From Mobiluncus sp034180645 (GTDB lineage: Bacteria; Actinomycetota; Actinomycetes; Actinomycetales; Actinomycetaceae): 63,914 bases of DNA. The stretch covers positions 1-63,914 of the forward strand of contig NZ_JAXFNY010000020.1 in NCBI RefSeq assembly GCF_034180645.1, in the 5' to 3' direction. The first letter of the stretch is position 1; every line of letters starts with the position of its first letter. Shown here in pieces: positions 17,072-27,065 of this stretch. The notes under the pieces are model-generated. The model saw nothing but the letters and a program-made list of their open reading frames with translations. It was not told the DNA's origin and did not search any database. A program made the translations under genes and the position numbers.

Positions 17072-18742
17072 TCATTCATACTTGAATTTGCCCAGCTCCG
17101 CACGCAAATCCGCAGCCTTGGATTGCAAATCCGAAGCGGTTGCAGCCAGGGCGTTCAACGGTTCCACCGCTTGGCTGGCAGCCCCGGCAAACTGGCCGAT
17201 GTTCGTGGCAATCGTGGAAGAGCCGGAAGCCGCTTCCGTCACGGAACGCGCCATCTCATTGGTGGTGGCGGTCTGTTCCTCAACCGCGGCGGCAATAGTG
17301 GTTTGGAAGTCGTTGATTTGAGAAATAATCTCGGAAATACGCCGGATAGCCGTGACGGCAGAATCCGTGTCGTCTTGAATCTTGGCAATCCGTCCGGTGA
17401 TGTCATCCGTAGCCTTAGCCGTCTCCGCCGCCAAATCCTTGACTTCACCGGCAACTACAGCAAAGCCCTTGCCCGCTTCACCGGCACGCGCCGCCTCAAT
17501 AGTGGCGTTGAGCGCCAGCAGGTTCGTTTGCTCCGCTATAGCGGTAATGGTGCGGATGACATCGTCAATTTCCTTTGACGATTTGCCCAATTTTTCAACA
17601 GTCTCAGTGGTGACCGCGGCCGCTTCGGTAGCCTCCTGGGCAACCCGCGCCGCCTCGTTAGCGTTAGACGAAATCTCCCGGATAGCCGACCCCATCTCTT
17701 CTGCACCCGCAGCAACGGTCTGAACGTTGAAGGAAACCTGTTCCGCCGCGCCTGCCACAGCGGTGGCTTGTGCGGCCGAATCAGCGGCAGCCTGAGCAGT
17801 CTTGGAGGTCAAATTAACCACTGTCTCAGACTCGGAACGAACCGCCTCGGAAGTGCGAGCCGCCGACCCAAAGGCCTCTCGCAAGGTCGAATTGGATAGA
17901 TTCACCGCCCGCGACATGTCCGCCAGCTCATCATTGGAATTGATGACCGCACTGCGCGTCAAGTCACCTTGAGTCAGACCTTTCACTACAGTTTCCACAG
18001 ACTTCACGGAATGAGTGATAGAGCGACGCACTTTACCCATAATTATTGCCGCTAAGACCGCCACGAGAATCATGACAATGGTCTGGAAAATCAGTCCCTG
18101 GAGGCGTTGATCCTCCATGTCCTTCTTTGACTGATCTAGCTCTTGCTTCAGCAACGGAGCCAGCTGATCCTGCTGAGCGACCATATCGTTGACGGTCTGG
18201 GAGAGGACCGTGTTCAAGACTGCGGAATCCTGTCCTTGAGTGGCTTGTAATTCCGAAGTCGATTGCGCCACGACCTCACGCAGGTTAGCGGAAGATTTCA
18301 TGATTTCTTGAGCTGCCGTACGCACCTGGTCAGAGCTCGTGGTGTCGATAACTGTTTGGACATTATCTTCCAAAGCATCTTGGGTGGCTTGCAGCTGTTT
18401 GGCTTGCTCCTCGTCGGGCTGACCTTCCAAAATGGAACGTGCATAAGCGTATTGATGCTGACCAATCTCATAAATCTCAGCTTCCAACAAAGATAGATTT
18501 TCCGAGTTGGTAGATGCCTCTAGGTACTCTTTCGTGCTGAGGTTAGTCTGAGCCATAGTAATCACGCAGGCTAGCCCCAAGATGAGCAATCCCACGAGCC
18601 CCGGCAAGGCTCCTCTGAACAGTCGCTTCAACAGGGTGGTGCGCTTGTAAGCCTTTTGTGGTTTCGTCGTATCATTCGGTTGATTATTCATTCCCTGCTC
18701 CCCTAGCTGGTTGACCGGATTAGTCTGAGTCATGATTCTCAC
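17072..18742 (-). CDS. Methyl-accepting chemotaxis protein
   Basis: A 556-residue chemoreceptor. A first membrane helix (about 45-65) and a second (about 222-242) bracket an extracytoplasmic four-helix-type sensor. A HAMP domain and the cytoplasmic signalling helix pair follow. The CheA/CheW-binding tip AIAEQTNLLALNATIEAARA is intact. The C terminus lacks a CheR-docking pentapeptide. The gene starts with GTG overlapping the stop of the preceding receptor gene by four bases (an in-frame ATG at 18733 is an alternative), so the two are translationally coupled. Ligand unknown. Confidence 0.93.
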   Translation of the reverse strand: MRIMTQTNPVNQLGEQGMNNQPNDTTKPQKAYKRTTLLKRLFRGALPGLVGLLILGLACVITMAQTNLSTKEYLEASTNSENLSLLEAEIYEIGQHQYAYARSILEGQPDEEQAKQLQATQDALEDNVQTVIDTTSSDQVRTAAQEIMKSSANLREVVAQSTSELQATQGQDSAVLNTVLSQTVNDMVAQQDQLAPLLKQELDQSKKDMEDQRLQGLIFQTIVMILVAVLAAIIMGKVRRSITHSVKSVETVVKGLTQGDLTRSAVINSNDELADMSRAVNLSNSTLREAFGSAARTSEAVRSESETVVNLTSKTAQAAADSAAQATAVAGAAEQVSFNVQTVAAGAEEMGSAIREISSNANEAARVAQEATEAAAVTTETVEKLGKSSKEIDDVIRTITAIAEQTNLLALNATIEAARAGEAGKGFAVVAGEVKDLAAETAKATDDITGRIAKIQDDTDSAVTAIRRISEIISQINDFQTTIAAAVEEQTATTNEMARSVTEAASGSSTIATNIGQFAGAASQAVEPLNALAATASDLQSKAADLRAELGKFKYE

Positions 18743-20406
18743 TGTCCTTCCCGGTAGGTAAATTCGCTAAGTTGCTGGTTCAAATCTTGGGTCTGATTCA
18801 CCACGCCCTCCGCTCTATCAACAGAATCACGTAGGTTAGCAGCACCGTTGTTAGTCATTTGGGCAATCTCGTTGATATTGGCAGCAATCTCGGTCGATCC
18901 GGAGGATGCTTCCGAAATGGACTTGGTCATCTCATTGGTGGTGGCAGTTTGTTCTTCCACTGCTGCCGCAATAGTGGCCTGGAAATCGTTGATTTGAGCG
19001 ATGATGTCACTAATTTGGTTAATGGCCTCGACCGCTTGACCGGTATCGACCTGAATCTGTTCAATCCGTGAGGCTACGTCAGCGGTGGCTGTCGTGGTTT
19101 CCGCAGCCAAGTCCTTTACCTCACTAGCCACAACCGCAAACCCGAGACCAGCGTCGCCGGCTCGAGCCGCCTCAATAGTAGCGTTGAGCGCCAACAGGTT
19201 GGTCTGTTCCGCCACCGCTGTAATCGTTTCGATGACCTCACCAATTTCTTGGCTGGATTCACCCAGCTTGGTCACGGTTTCGTTCGTCTGTGCCGCGACT
19301 TCGGTAGCTTCCGTAGCAACTTTCGCAGCCTCATTGGCATTCGATGAAATCTCCCGAATCGAGGCACCCATTTCCTCCGCAGCTGCTGCCACCGTTGCGA
19401 TGCTCGTAGAAACCTGCTCGGCCGCAGCCGCAACGGAAGTAATCACGTTACTGGCCTGTTCAATAGTGCCGATGAGGTCACGACCGTCACCCACCATCTT
19501 TTGCGTGGTGACATGCACTTCCTCGGCTGTCGTCACGGTTTGACCAAAAATGTTACGCAACTTTTCGGCTGCCACCACGAGCTTGTCCGCCAAACGTCCG
19601 ATTTCGTCATTCGTGTGTTTGGCGGGATGAATGGTCAGGTCTTTGCGGGAAAGTTGATTCAAGGCAGCGGAACTCTCCTGAGCCGATTTCACGAAGCCTC
19701 GCGACATCTTAAGGTTCAATAACAGCATGATGAGCAACGTCACCACACCGGTAACGATAATTGCCGCAATCGTCAGGGGCTGAATAAATTTTATCCTGGC
19801 GCTAGCAGCTTGGTTTTGGACGTTCAAATCCTCGCTCAGTTTCCCGATACTATCGCTGATTGAGGTCGACACGTTACGGATATTTTCCACTTCGGCTACC
19901 ACCGTGCCACGCAGACCATCCAGTGAAGTTACGGATCCGCCGACCTTCGTCAATATGGAATTGAGTGATGCGGTATCTGATTTTATCGTCTCGAAAGTGG
20001 CCTGATTTTGGGCACTGAGCTGTTCTGTGGGGAAATTCGACACGTGTTGGTTGAAGGCATCGAGATTCTGGAGATATTCCCCAAAAGTTTGCAATGCGTT
20101 CGAATCACCGCGCAGAGCGGTATAGATGCCCTGCGACCAGAGGAATTCCGCGGAGCGCCATTCCTCCGCCAGTTTGGTAATTTCCTGCGAAGTCACCGAG
20201 CTGGAGTCCTTTTGGGAGACGTCTGAGTTCGCAATGCCGAGTCCAATCCCTTCCACTGCTAACAGCAGAATCGCTGCTATAGCTGCAGTCATATTGAGCA
20301 AGATTATCTTTTTTCCCAAAGGGAATTTTTTACCGTTAGTCTTTAGGCTCTCGCCAACCTGTACGGTGGCATCAGCCTGTGCTGGTGCCGCCTTTTTCTT
20401 AGACAT
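18739..20406 (-). CDS. Methyl-accepting chemotaxis protein
   Basis: A 555-residue chemoreceptor and the first gene of a two-receptor operon. It has a short cytoplasmic N terminus, a membrane helix at about 33-53, a sensor region to about 205, a second membrane helix (AAIIVTGVVTLLIMLLLNL), a HAMP domain and a full signalling domain with the tip AVAEQTNLLALNATIEAARA. The signalling halves of this and the next receptor are similar, but the sensor domains differ, consistent with different stimuli for one chemotaxis pathway. The kinase and motor genes are not in the window. Confidence 0.93.
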   Translation of the reverse strand: MSKKKAAPAQADATVQVGESLKTNGKKFPLGKKIILLNMTAAIAAILLLAVEGIGLGIANSDVSQKDSSSVTSQEITKLAEEWRSAEFLWSQGIYTALRGDSNALQTFGEYLQNLDAFNQHVSNFPTEQLSAQNQATFETIKSDTASLNSILTKVGGSVTSLDGLRGTVVAEVENIRNVSTSISDSIGKLSEDLNVQNQAASARIKFIQPLTIAAIIVTGVVTLLIMLLLNLKMSRGFVKSAQESSAALNQLSRKDLTIHPAKHTNDEIGRLADKLVVAAEKLRNIFGQTVTTAEEVHVTTQKMVGDGRDLIGTIEQASNVITSVAAAAEQVSTSIATVAAAAEEMGASIREISSNANEAAKVATEATEVAAQTNETVTKLGESSQEIGEVIETITAVAEQTNLLALNATIEAARAGDAGLGFAVVASEVKDLAAETTTATADVASRIEQIQVDTGQAVEAINQISDIIAQINDFQATIAAAVEEQTATTNEMTKSISEASSGSTEIAANINEIAQMTNNGAANLRDSVDRAEGVVNQTQDLNQQLSEFTYREGQ

Positions 20407-20544
20407 CTAAGAACGCCGCCTTCCATAAAAATATCCGTGTCTGTTAAACCGATTTATCATCGTGACATAGTACATAATCGCTGTTCATCGCTATCAGTTT
20501 AGGCTTTTTCCGGCTTTTTTTATCCCAATGCAACGGTTTTACCC

Positions 20545-20583
20545 AAAAAACGTTTCCTCGACCGGAAATTCAGTCGGGGAAAC
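20545..20583 (-). terminator. Intrinsic terminator after cimA
   Basis: On the minus strand GTTTCC and GGAAAC form the outer stem and CGAC/GTCG an inner stem, with a 10-base loop, followed directly by GTTTTTT. It begins 32 bases past the cimA stop and separates that gene from the chemoreceptor operon. Confidence 0.8.
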
Positions 20584-20614
20584 TTGTGAAAAATACGGCA
20601 CAAAACCGAGCAAA

Positions 20615-22243
20615 CTAGACTTTAGGACGCACCCCGAGATGCATCAAACCCCAGGTCACAGACTCGACGAGGGCTTCCCAAGACGCTTCAATCACGTCCT
20701 CGCCCACCCCGACTGTGGTCCACTGGAGGTCGCCGTTAGTGGTCGTAATCAGCACGCGAACGGTAGCGTCCGTTCCAAAGGTCGTGTCCAAAATCCGCAC
20801 CTTGTAGTCGATGAGTTCAAAATTTGTGATGTCCGGGTAGGTTTGAGATAACGCCTGGCGCAGCGCGTGGTCCAGCGCGTTTACGGGGCCGTTACCTTCC
20901 CCGGTAACTATTTTTCGCCCGTCACGAGTCCGTAGCTTGACGGTGGCTTCGGCTTCCGCTTCACCGTTCTCGCTGAGCGAAGCCCGACAGGCTTGCACCA
21001 AAGTCCGCCACGTCTCCACCTCAAAATAGGTCGGCAAGTCCCCGCCTTGGGCCCGCACCAGCAGCTCAAAGGACGCGTCAGCCGCATCGAAAACGTAACC
21101 GTGGGACTCTTTTTCCTTCACCGCTTCCACCACCCGGCCGGTCAGGTAAGGCGTCCCAGACAGGTCAATGCCCATCTCTTTGGCTTTCAGCTGGACCGAA
21201 GCCCGTCCCGCCATCTCGGAAACCAGCATTCGCATATCGTTGCCGACCGTGGCGGGGTCAATGTGCTGATACAAGTCCGGATTCACGCGGATAGCCGAAG
21301 CGTGCAGACCTGCCTTGTGGGCAAACGAGGAATCACCCACGTAAGGCAGACGCTTGGATGGCTGCAGATTCGTGATTTCCGCCACCCGGTGCGAGGTGCG
21401 GGTCAGCTCGGTCAGACCGTTTTTGTTCAGCAGGGCACGGCGGCCCATCTTGATTTCTATGTTGCCGATAAGGGTGAGGATGTCGGCGTTGCCGGTGCGT
21501 TCCCCGTAGCCGTTCACGCAGCCCTGGACCTGCACCACTCCGGCTTCGATGGCAGCCATCGCGTTCGCCACGGCACACCCCGTGTCATTGTGGGTATGAA
21601 TCCCGATTTTAACCTGTTCAAGGCCGTGTTTGTCCAGATAGTCACGGGCTTCAGCGACTTTTGTACCGATGGACGAGGGCAGGTTGCCCCCGTTGGTGTC
21701 ACATAGCACGACGGTTTCCGCCCCCGCTTGTCCGGCGGCTTCCAGCACTTTCAGCCCGTATTGGGCATCGTGAGTCAAGCCGTCAAAGTAATGTTCGGCG
21801 TCCAGGAACACCCGCCGACCTGCCTTGACAAGGAACTGCACCGTGTCGCGCACCATCGCCAAGTTCTCTTGACCGGTTGTTTTCAGGGCATCCGTGACGT
21901 GGCGCAAATCGGATTTTGCCACCAAGGTAATGACCGGTGCGCCGGAATCCAACAATGCCAGCACCTGCGGATCCTCGCTAGCTTTGGTCCCCACCTTGCG
22001 GGTGGCGCCAAAAGCGGCCAAGGTCGCGTGGCGTAGCTGCAGTTTCGACAACGCGAGGGCAAAGAACTCGGTGTCTTTCGGAATCGCGCCGGGCCAGCCG
22101 CCTTCGATAAAGCTAACTCCCAGGTCATCAAGGGCTTGGGCGATATTCAGCTTGTCCGCTACGGACAGCGAGATGCCCTCCATCTGGGCGCCGTCACGCA
22201 AAGTGGTGTCGTATATCTCTATCGGCAGGGTCGTCGTTTTCAT
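20615..22243 (-). CDS. cimA: Citramalate synthase
   Basis: A 542-residue member of the LeuA/homocitrate synthase superfamily. It begins IEIYDTTLRDGAQMEGISLS, has the GGWPGAIPKDTEFF block and the HTHNDTGCAVAN metal-binding loop, and ends in a LeuA-type regulatory domain. These features and the length distinguish citramalate synthase from 2-isopropylmalate synthase. It condenses pyruvate with acetyl-CoA to citramalate, the first step of a threonine-independent route to isoleucine. With leuB and the ilv genes nearby it supports that route; leuCD are not in the window. Confidence 0.9.
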   Translation of the reverse strand: MKTTTLPIEIYDTTLRDGAQMEGISLSVADKLNIAQALDDLGVSFIEGGWPGAIPKDTEFFALALSKLQLRHATLAAFGATRKVGTKASEDPQVLALLDSGAPVITLVAKSDLRHVTDALKTTGQENLAMVRDTVQFLVKAGRRVFLDAEHYFDGLTHDAQYGLKVLEAAGQAGAETVVLCDTNGGNLPSSIGTKVAEARDYLDKHGLEQVKIGIHTHNDTGCAVANAMAAIEAGVVQVQGCVNGYGERTGNADILTLIGNIEIKMGRRALLNKNGLTELTRTSHRVAEITNLQPSKRLPYVGDSSFAHKAGLHASAIRVNPDLYQHIDPATVGNDMRMLVSEMAGRASVQLKAKEMGIDLSGTPYLTGRVVEAVKEKESHGYVFDAADASFELLVRAQGGDLPTYFEVETWRTLVQACRASLSENGEAEAEATVKLRTRDGRKIVTGEGNGPVNALDHALRQALSQTYPDITNFELIDYKVRILDTTFGTDATVRVLITTTNGDLQWTTVGVGEDVIEASWEALVESVTWGLMHLGVRPKV

Positions 22244-22319
22244 GCCCCTATGTTACAAAAGTCCACCGCGATAGATTAATTGGGGCATATTTTCACTGCC
22301 TTATATCTCCTGGAACTAA

Positions 22320-24075
22320 ATGGTGCGGCCCAGAAAGGGTACTATAGCAACCGCTATGCCAAAACCGATAGGTAACGAATCACGCTATAATCCGGGCATC
22401 GACGGCTTGAGAGCCCTCGCCGTCCTCGGCGTGATTTGCTATCACCTTGGCTTCAAATGGATGCCCGGCGGTTTGTCCGGTGTGGGCGTATTATTTAACA
22501 TCTCGGGTTTCCTCATCACCGGTAACCTCATGCGTTCCTGGTATCGCCGCGGCAACCTGGGGCTAAAGACCTTTTGGCTGCGCCGCCTGCGCCGCCTAAT
22601 GCCCGCAGTCATCCTCACGGTGCTGGTCATCTGGGCACTCACGCCGTTCTTTAAAGCCGAAAACTGGCCGGACTATCGTCTCGGCGGGCTCACCGCCATT
22701 TTTTACGTCAATAACTGGGCCACCATTTTCTGGGGTGATTCCTATTTTGACCAGTTTTCCCAGAGCCCCTTTGAACACATGTGGTCGCTGTCTGTCGAGG
22801 AGCAGTTCTATCTGTTCTGGCCGCTGGTGCTGCTCTTGTTCTTGGTCATCAGCCGCGGCCGCCGCCTCCCGCTCCTGGCCCTCACCTCAATACTCGCCGT
22901 GGGTTCTTTCGTGTGGCTAGCCTACGGGTACTCTCTCGGCATGGATACCACCCGCCTTTATGAAGGCACCGATACTCGCGCGGGTGGTCTGCTGGTGGGC
23001 GCCATCCTCGCCATCGCTATGATCAAGCCCACCGACCCAAGCACGACACGTCCCCTCATTGGCAGGGTCATCTATCGAAAGGATCGCTACTTAGCTGAAG
23101 TTGTGGGGTGGCTTGGTCTGGGTGCTGTGCTGGCCATTTATATCTTTGTTCCTGATTCCTCACCAGCCTTGTTCAACGGCTTACTGGTGGCCCTCTCGCT
23201 GGCTACCGCGGCGCTACTTTTTGCCAACTCGAACCGTTACACGCGGATATATAAGCTCTTTGCGCTACGCCCCCTCGCATGGATCGGGGAGAGGTCTTAC
23301 GCCATGTATCTGTGGCACATGCCACTTATCGCTTTCCTCTACACCCCTCTGCAGGTAATACCGGCCATTGTCAGGGACTTGTTTATCATTGGGGCCACCA
23401 TTGGCCTGGCGGCATTGTCTTGGATTCTGGTCGAGGATCCCATTCGCCGCAACGGATTCTTCGTCCCCCTGTGGCGGTGGCTAACTAGCAGAGGCGCCCT
23501 ACCTCACGCCCTGTTGTTTTTCCCCCTCGCTTTCTTCCTCATCTTTGCCCTGGTCGGCGTGCCAACCGAAGCAGCTACGAGCTATCACAACCGAATCGAA
23601 GCGAAACAGGCAGCCCTGGCGAAGGCTCAAGCGGAACGGGAACGCAAAGCGGCTCAGGCACGAGCCCTAGCGGCGACCCGCACCCGATGCCACCAAATCA
23701 TCCATGTGGGAGATTCCACCTCCCTAGCGATGTTCACCGATGCCGGAGTGCTCAACCCGGCGGACAATGCCGCCAAAACCTACGCGGACACCGGAGCCAC
23801 GAAAGTTACCAACTCTAGCTTCGGTGCGCGCGCCACCAATCAAGGTTTTCAAGACTTCCCGTCCGGTAACGACTCTATATATGCGTCCGGAATGGTTCAT
23901 CACCGGCGACGGGGTACACTGCAACACCATCGGAAACTCGGAACGTTCCCGGCGGTTCGCCCAAGCCGTGGTCAACTCTTGGCCGCTGACTTTGGAGGGG
24001 GATAAAGCGCCGCTGCTACCAAAGAAACGGCTCACCCCGAAACAGCGTGTTGTGACGGGGAAGCCTCCCCAATAG
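22320..24075 (+). pseudogene. OafA-type membrane acyltransferase with broken SGNH domain
   Basis: The N-terminal 400 residues form an intact acyltransferase-3 domain, about ten membrane helices with YNPGIDGLRALAVLG, the active-site histidine in CYHLGF (H42), LFNISGFLIT and SVEEQFYLFWPL. These enzymes transfer acyl groups to surface glycans. A lysine/alanine linker leads to an SGNH esterase domain beginning VGDSTS. That domain is cut short: soon after FPSGNDS the frame is lost, and the typical C-terminal block WFITGDGVHCNTIGNSERS continues in another frame to 24075. About 100 residues expected between these blocks are missing, so an internal deletion caused the frameshift. The membrane domain may still be made, with an unrelated tail ending at 24005. 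Confidence 0.75.
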
Positions 24076-24231
24076 GCTTAGCTGAGTCTCACCACCGGCG
24101 GATTTTCCCTAACGCTTAGGCCCCAGCTCTGAATTATTTTTAAGGTGTCGTTGGGGAAAGGAAAAGGTTCCAAAATTGGGGAATTGTGTTTCCGGTTGCA
24201 GGTGTATCCAGTGGCATGAAAAAATATCCGA

Positions 24232-24588
24232 GTGAATGAAAATGAACGTTTGTGGGCGATTTTCGCTCATCTTTCAGTCCTCATTGCTATGGTCGTTTCC
24301 GCAGGCTGGCTGTCGTTCCTGGGGCCGCTCATCGTCTGGTTGGTGAAAAAGGACAGTTCCTCTGCGGTGCGCGTCGCCTCTGCCGGAGCGTTTAACTTTA
24401 ACATCGCCATGTGGCTGGCCAGTATCGCTGGGTGGATTGCTTTCTTAACTATCCTGTTAATTCCGCTGGCTCTGGTTCTGTGGCTGGCGGTGTTCGCCCT
24501 GACCCTGTGGCACAGCATCCGCGGCGCCATGGCCGCCTCTAACCAGCAGGTCTACGTCTATCCTTTCCAGCTGCCCATTCTTAATTGA
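24232..24588 (+). CDS. DUF4870-family small membrane protein
   Basis: A 118-residue protein beginning NENERLWAIFAHLSVLIAMV, followed by three to four hydrophobic segments, and an arginine in WHSIRGAMAA near the end. This pattern is typical of DUF4870 (Tic20-like) proteins, whose function is unknown. The start is GTG at 24232. An overlapping seven-codon frame (ATG 24216) ends across the start and might affect initiation, but it has no ribosome binding site of its own. Confidence 0.75.
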   Translation: MNENERLWAIFAHLSVLIAMVVSAGWLSFLGPLIVWLVKKDSSSAVRVASAGAFNFNIAMWLASIAGWIAFLTILLIPLALVLWLAVFALTLWHSIRGAMAASNQQVYVYPFQLPILN

Positions 24589-24716
24589 TTGCTAACGTTG
24601 CGGTTTTGCGTTGGCTCTCGCTCTATCAGGAAACACCGAACGACCATACTTAAGATGCTGGATTACCAGGCACTATTTCTCGGATTGAGAAAACACTATT
24701 CTCGTGGCTGTTACAA

Positions 24717-24749
24717 CTTATGGGATTGTCTTAGTGACAATCCCATAAG
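24717..24749. terminator. Perfect 14-bp inverted repeat, likely bidirectional terminator
   Basis: CTTATGGGATTGTC and GACAATCCCATAAG form a perfect 14-bp stem with a 5-base loop between the convergent DUF4870 and ilvE genes. No T-run follows on either strand, so it may act as an mRNA-protecting or weakly terminating hairpin. Confidence 0.6.
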
Positions 24750-24778
24750 CCAGTTAATAAAGCGTTCAGCTGCCCAAA

Positions 24779-25906
24779 CTACAGCACCCGGTAGCACCAG
24801 CCGTGGGGATCCTCGCGGCGTCCCCACTGAATGCCGGTGATGACGTCGTGGATGTGCTTGGTCATCGGGCCGGTGGGAACCTCCAGTTCAAAGTCTTTCC
24901 CGCCGAGTTTGCCAATCGGGGTCACGACCGCGGCCGTCCCGCAAGCCAGGAACTCGGCGACCTTACCGGCACGAATGTCGTCCAACAGCTGATGCAGGGC
25001 GATGCGTTCCTCGCTGACGGTAATACCCTCGTCAGCCAGAACCTGAATAATCGCACCGCGGGTACCGCCCTCCAAGATGCACCCGGTGAGCTGCGGGGTC
25101 GCCACTTTGCCGTCGCGGTAGACCACAAAGACGTTCATGCCGCCCAGTTCGTCGATATAGGTGTTCGTTTCCCCATCCAGGAAGCACACCTGCGCGTAGC
25201 CCTTTTCCGCCGCAATCTCTTGAGGCTGCAAAGACGCCGCGTAGTTACCGGAAGTCTTGGCTTCACCGGTACCGCCCGGTCCGGCGCGGTGGTAATCTTC
25301 AGACACATAGATTGAAACGGGCGAAAAACCGTTGTCGAAGTAGGGGCCGGACGGCGAACCGATATTGAGGTAGGTCACCTCGTGAGCCGGATGCACCCCA
25401 AGGAAAGACTCCGAGGCATACATGAAGGGGCGCAGATACAGGGTGGCGCCGTCTTTGACGGGTACCCAGCGGGCATCGGCACGCACCAAATCCACACAAG
25501 ACCCCACGAAGTCCTCAACCGGGATTTCCGGCAGCGCCATGCGGCGTGCGGACTGATTAAACCGGTTCGCGTTGAAAGCGGGACGGAACAGCCAAATCGT
25601 GTTGTCGGCCCGACGGTACGCCTTTAATCCCTCAAAAACCTCCTGACCGTAATGCAGCACCGAGGTTCCCGGATATACCGGCAGCTGCCCATAGGGACGC
25701 AACTCCTTTTCCTGCCAGCCGCCGTCCTTGGTCCACAGCGCGTGTGCCATGTAATCGCTAAAGGATTGGCCGAAAGCGAGTTTTTCCATCACCTCACGGT
25801 AGGTGGCTTCGTCGGCCCTATGGGCATGAGGCTGGAGCGGGAATCGCCCCGCCAGTTCATTGGCGTTAGGCAGCGGCTGTTTCGCAAGTTCTTCGAGATT
25901 ACTCAT
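24779..25906 (-). CDS. ilvE: Branched-chain amino acid aminotransferase
   Basis: A 375-residue fold-type IV pyridoxal-phosphate enzyme that makes leucine, isoleucine and valine from their 2-keto acids. Recognisable blocks are LHYGQEVFEGLKAYR, the cofactor-lysine region (SGNYAASL, which lacks the lysine itself; the Schiff-base lysine is expected in GEAKTSGNYA), FLDGETNTYIDELGGMNVF and the phosphate-binding CGTAAVVTPIG. Length is typical of the bacterial type-2 enzyme. It is the last gene of the ilvBNC-eamA-leuB-ilvE cluster, 106 bases after leuB. Confidence 0.93.
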   Translation of the reverse strand: MSNLEELAKQPLPNANELAGRFPLQPHAHRADEATYREVMEKLAFGQSFSDYMAHALWTKDGGWQEKELRPYGQLPVYPGTSVLHYGQEVFEGLKAYRRADNTIWLFRPAFNANRFNQSARRMALPEIPVEDFVGSCVDLVRADARWVPVKDGATLYLRPFMYASESFLGVHPAHEVTYLNIGSPSGPYFDNGFSPVSIYVSEDYHRAGPGGTGEAKTSGNYAASLQPQEIAAEKGYAQVCFLDGETNTYIDELGGMNVFVVYRDGKVATPQLTGCILEGGTRGAIIQVLADEGITVSEERIALHQLLDDIRAGKVAEFLACGTAAVVTPIGKLGGKDFELEVPTGPMTKHIHDVITGIQWGRREDPHGWCYRVL

Positions 25907-26012
25907 ATTGTTCTTCTTCTTCTTCTTTCATTGGGTTATTGATAGGTAAAAGTGGTTCGGGGCACGTGGTGCCGAGGATTTTAGGGTTTTCGGGGTTTCG
26001 TGGTCACCAGCC

Positions 26013-27065
26013 CTAGAGAGAGGCGGCTATCGCGTCGCCGATTTCGCTGGTGGTGCGTACCAGGGGTGTTCCGGCAGCAGACGCGGTGGCACGGTCGGCC
26101 ATATCCGCATCAATAGCGCGTTGGATGCTCGCCGCCAGCTGGGGGTATTCCAGGTGGTTGAGCATCAGGACCAGACTCGCAATAGTGGCGGTCGGGTCGG
26201 CTTTGCCCTGGCCAGCGATATCCGGGGCGGAGCCGTGAACGGGTTCAAACATGGACGGGAAGGTTTTTTCCGGGTTGATGTTTCCCGATGCCGCCAAGCC
26301 GATGCCGCCGGTGATTGCCCCAGCTTCGTCGGTCAAGATGTCGCCGAACAGGTTATCGGTCACAATCACGTCAAACCGGGCCGGGTTCGTGACCAGGAAA
26401 ATCGTGGCCGCATCAACGTGTAGGTAGTCGACTTCCACCTCCGGAAATTCCGCCCCGACTTCCTCCACACAGCGACGCCACAAGTGTCCGGCGTTGACCA
26501 GCACATTGTGCTTGTGCACGTAAGTCAGATGTCGGCGGCGCGCCTGAGCCTGCGCAAAAGCGTAACGCACGACCCGCTCCACACCGTGACGTGTGTTAAC
26601 GGACACTTCGGTGGCAATCTCTTGTGGTGTGCCTTGACGCAACACCCCACCGTTACCGCAGTACAGGCCTTCCGTGCCTTCGCGCACCACCACAAAATCA
26701 ATGTTGCCGGGATTCGCCAACGGGGTCGGCACCCCCGGATAATACTTGGAAGGGCGCAGATTCACGTAGTGGTCGAAATCGAAACGCAGCTTCAATAGCA
26801 GCCCGCGTTCCAGCACCCCGGACTGCACGGAGGGATCGCCTACCGCCCCCAGCAAAATCGCATCATGGCCACGCAGGGCTTGTTCCGTGGCATCATCCAA
26901 AACCACCCCATCACGATGGTAACGAGCCGCCCCCAAATCATAGAGGGTGGTTTTCAAACCAACGCCCGCACCCTCCAGAACCTTTTTGAGGACCTTCACG
27001 GCCTCGGGAACGACCTCGTGACCGATGCCATCCCCTGGAATCAAGGCCAAATCGATGCTCGTCAT
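26013..27065 (-). CDS. leuB: 3-isopropylmalate dehydrogenase
   Basis: A 350-residue NAD-dependent beta-decarboxylating dehydrogenase for the third step of leucine synthesis. It starts IDLALIPGDGIGHEVVPEAV and contains FDFDHYVNLRPSKYYPGV, VVREGTEGLYCGNGG and the metal-binding NLFGDILTDEAGAITGGIGL, ending with the adenine-binding EPVHGSAPDIAGQGKADP. The same enzyme type serves the citramalate route to isoleucine. Its ATG overlaps the stop of the upstream transporter gene by four bases, so the two are translationally coupled. Confidence 0.94.
   Translation of the reverse strand: MTSIDLALIPGDGIGHEVVPEAVKVLKKVLEGAGVGLKTTLYDLGAARYHRDGVVLDDATEQALRGHDAILLGAVGDPSVQSGVLERGLLLKLRFDFDHYVNLRPSKYYPGVPTPLANPGNIDFVVVREGTEGLYCGNGGVLRQGTPQEIATEVSVNTRHGVERVVRYAFAQAQARRRHLTYVHKHNVLVNAGHLWRRCVEEVGAEFPEVEVDYLHVDAATIFLVTNPARFDVIVTDNLFGDILTDEAGAITGGIGLAASGNINPEKTFPSMFEPVHGSAPDIAGQGKADPTATIASLVLMLNHLEYPQLAASIQRAIDADMADRATASAAGTPLVRTTSEIGDAIAASL

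Noticed and set aside
20993..21706. 237-codon plus-strand frame
   Set aside because: It is antisense to the conserved core of cimA, with a composition typical of a shadow frame.
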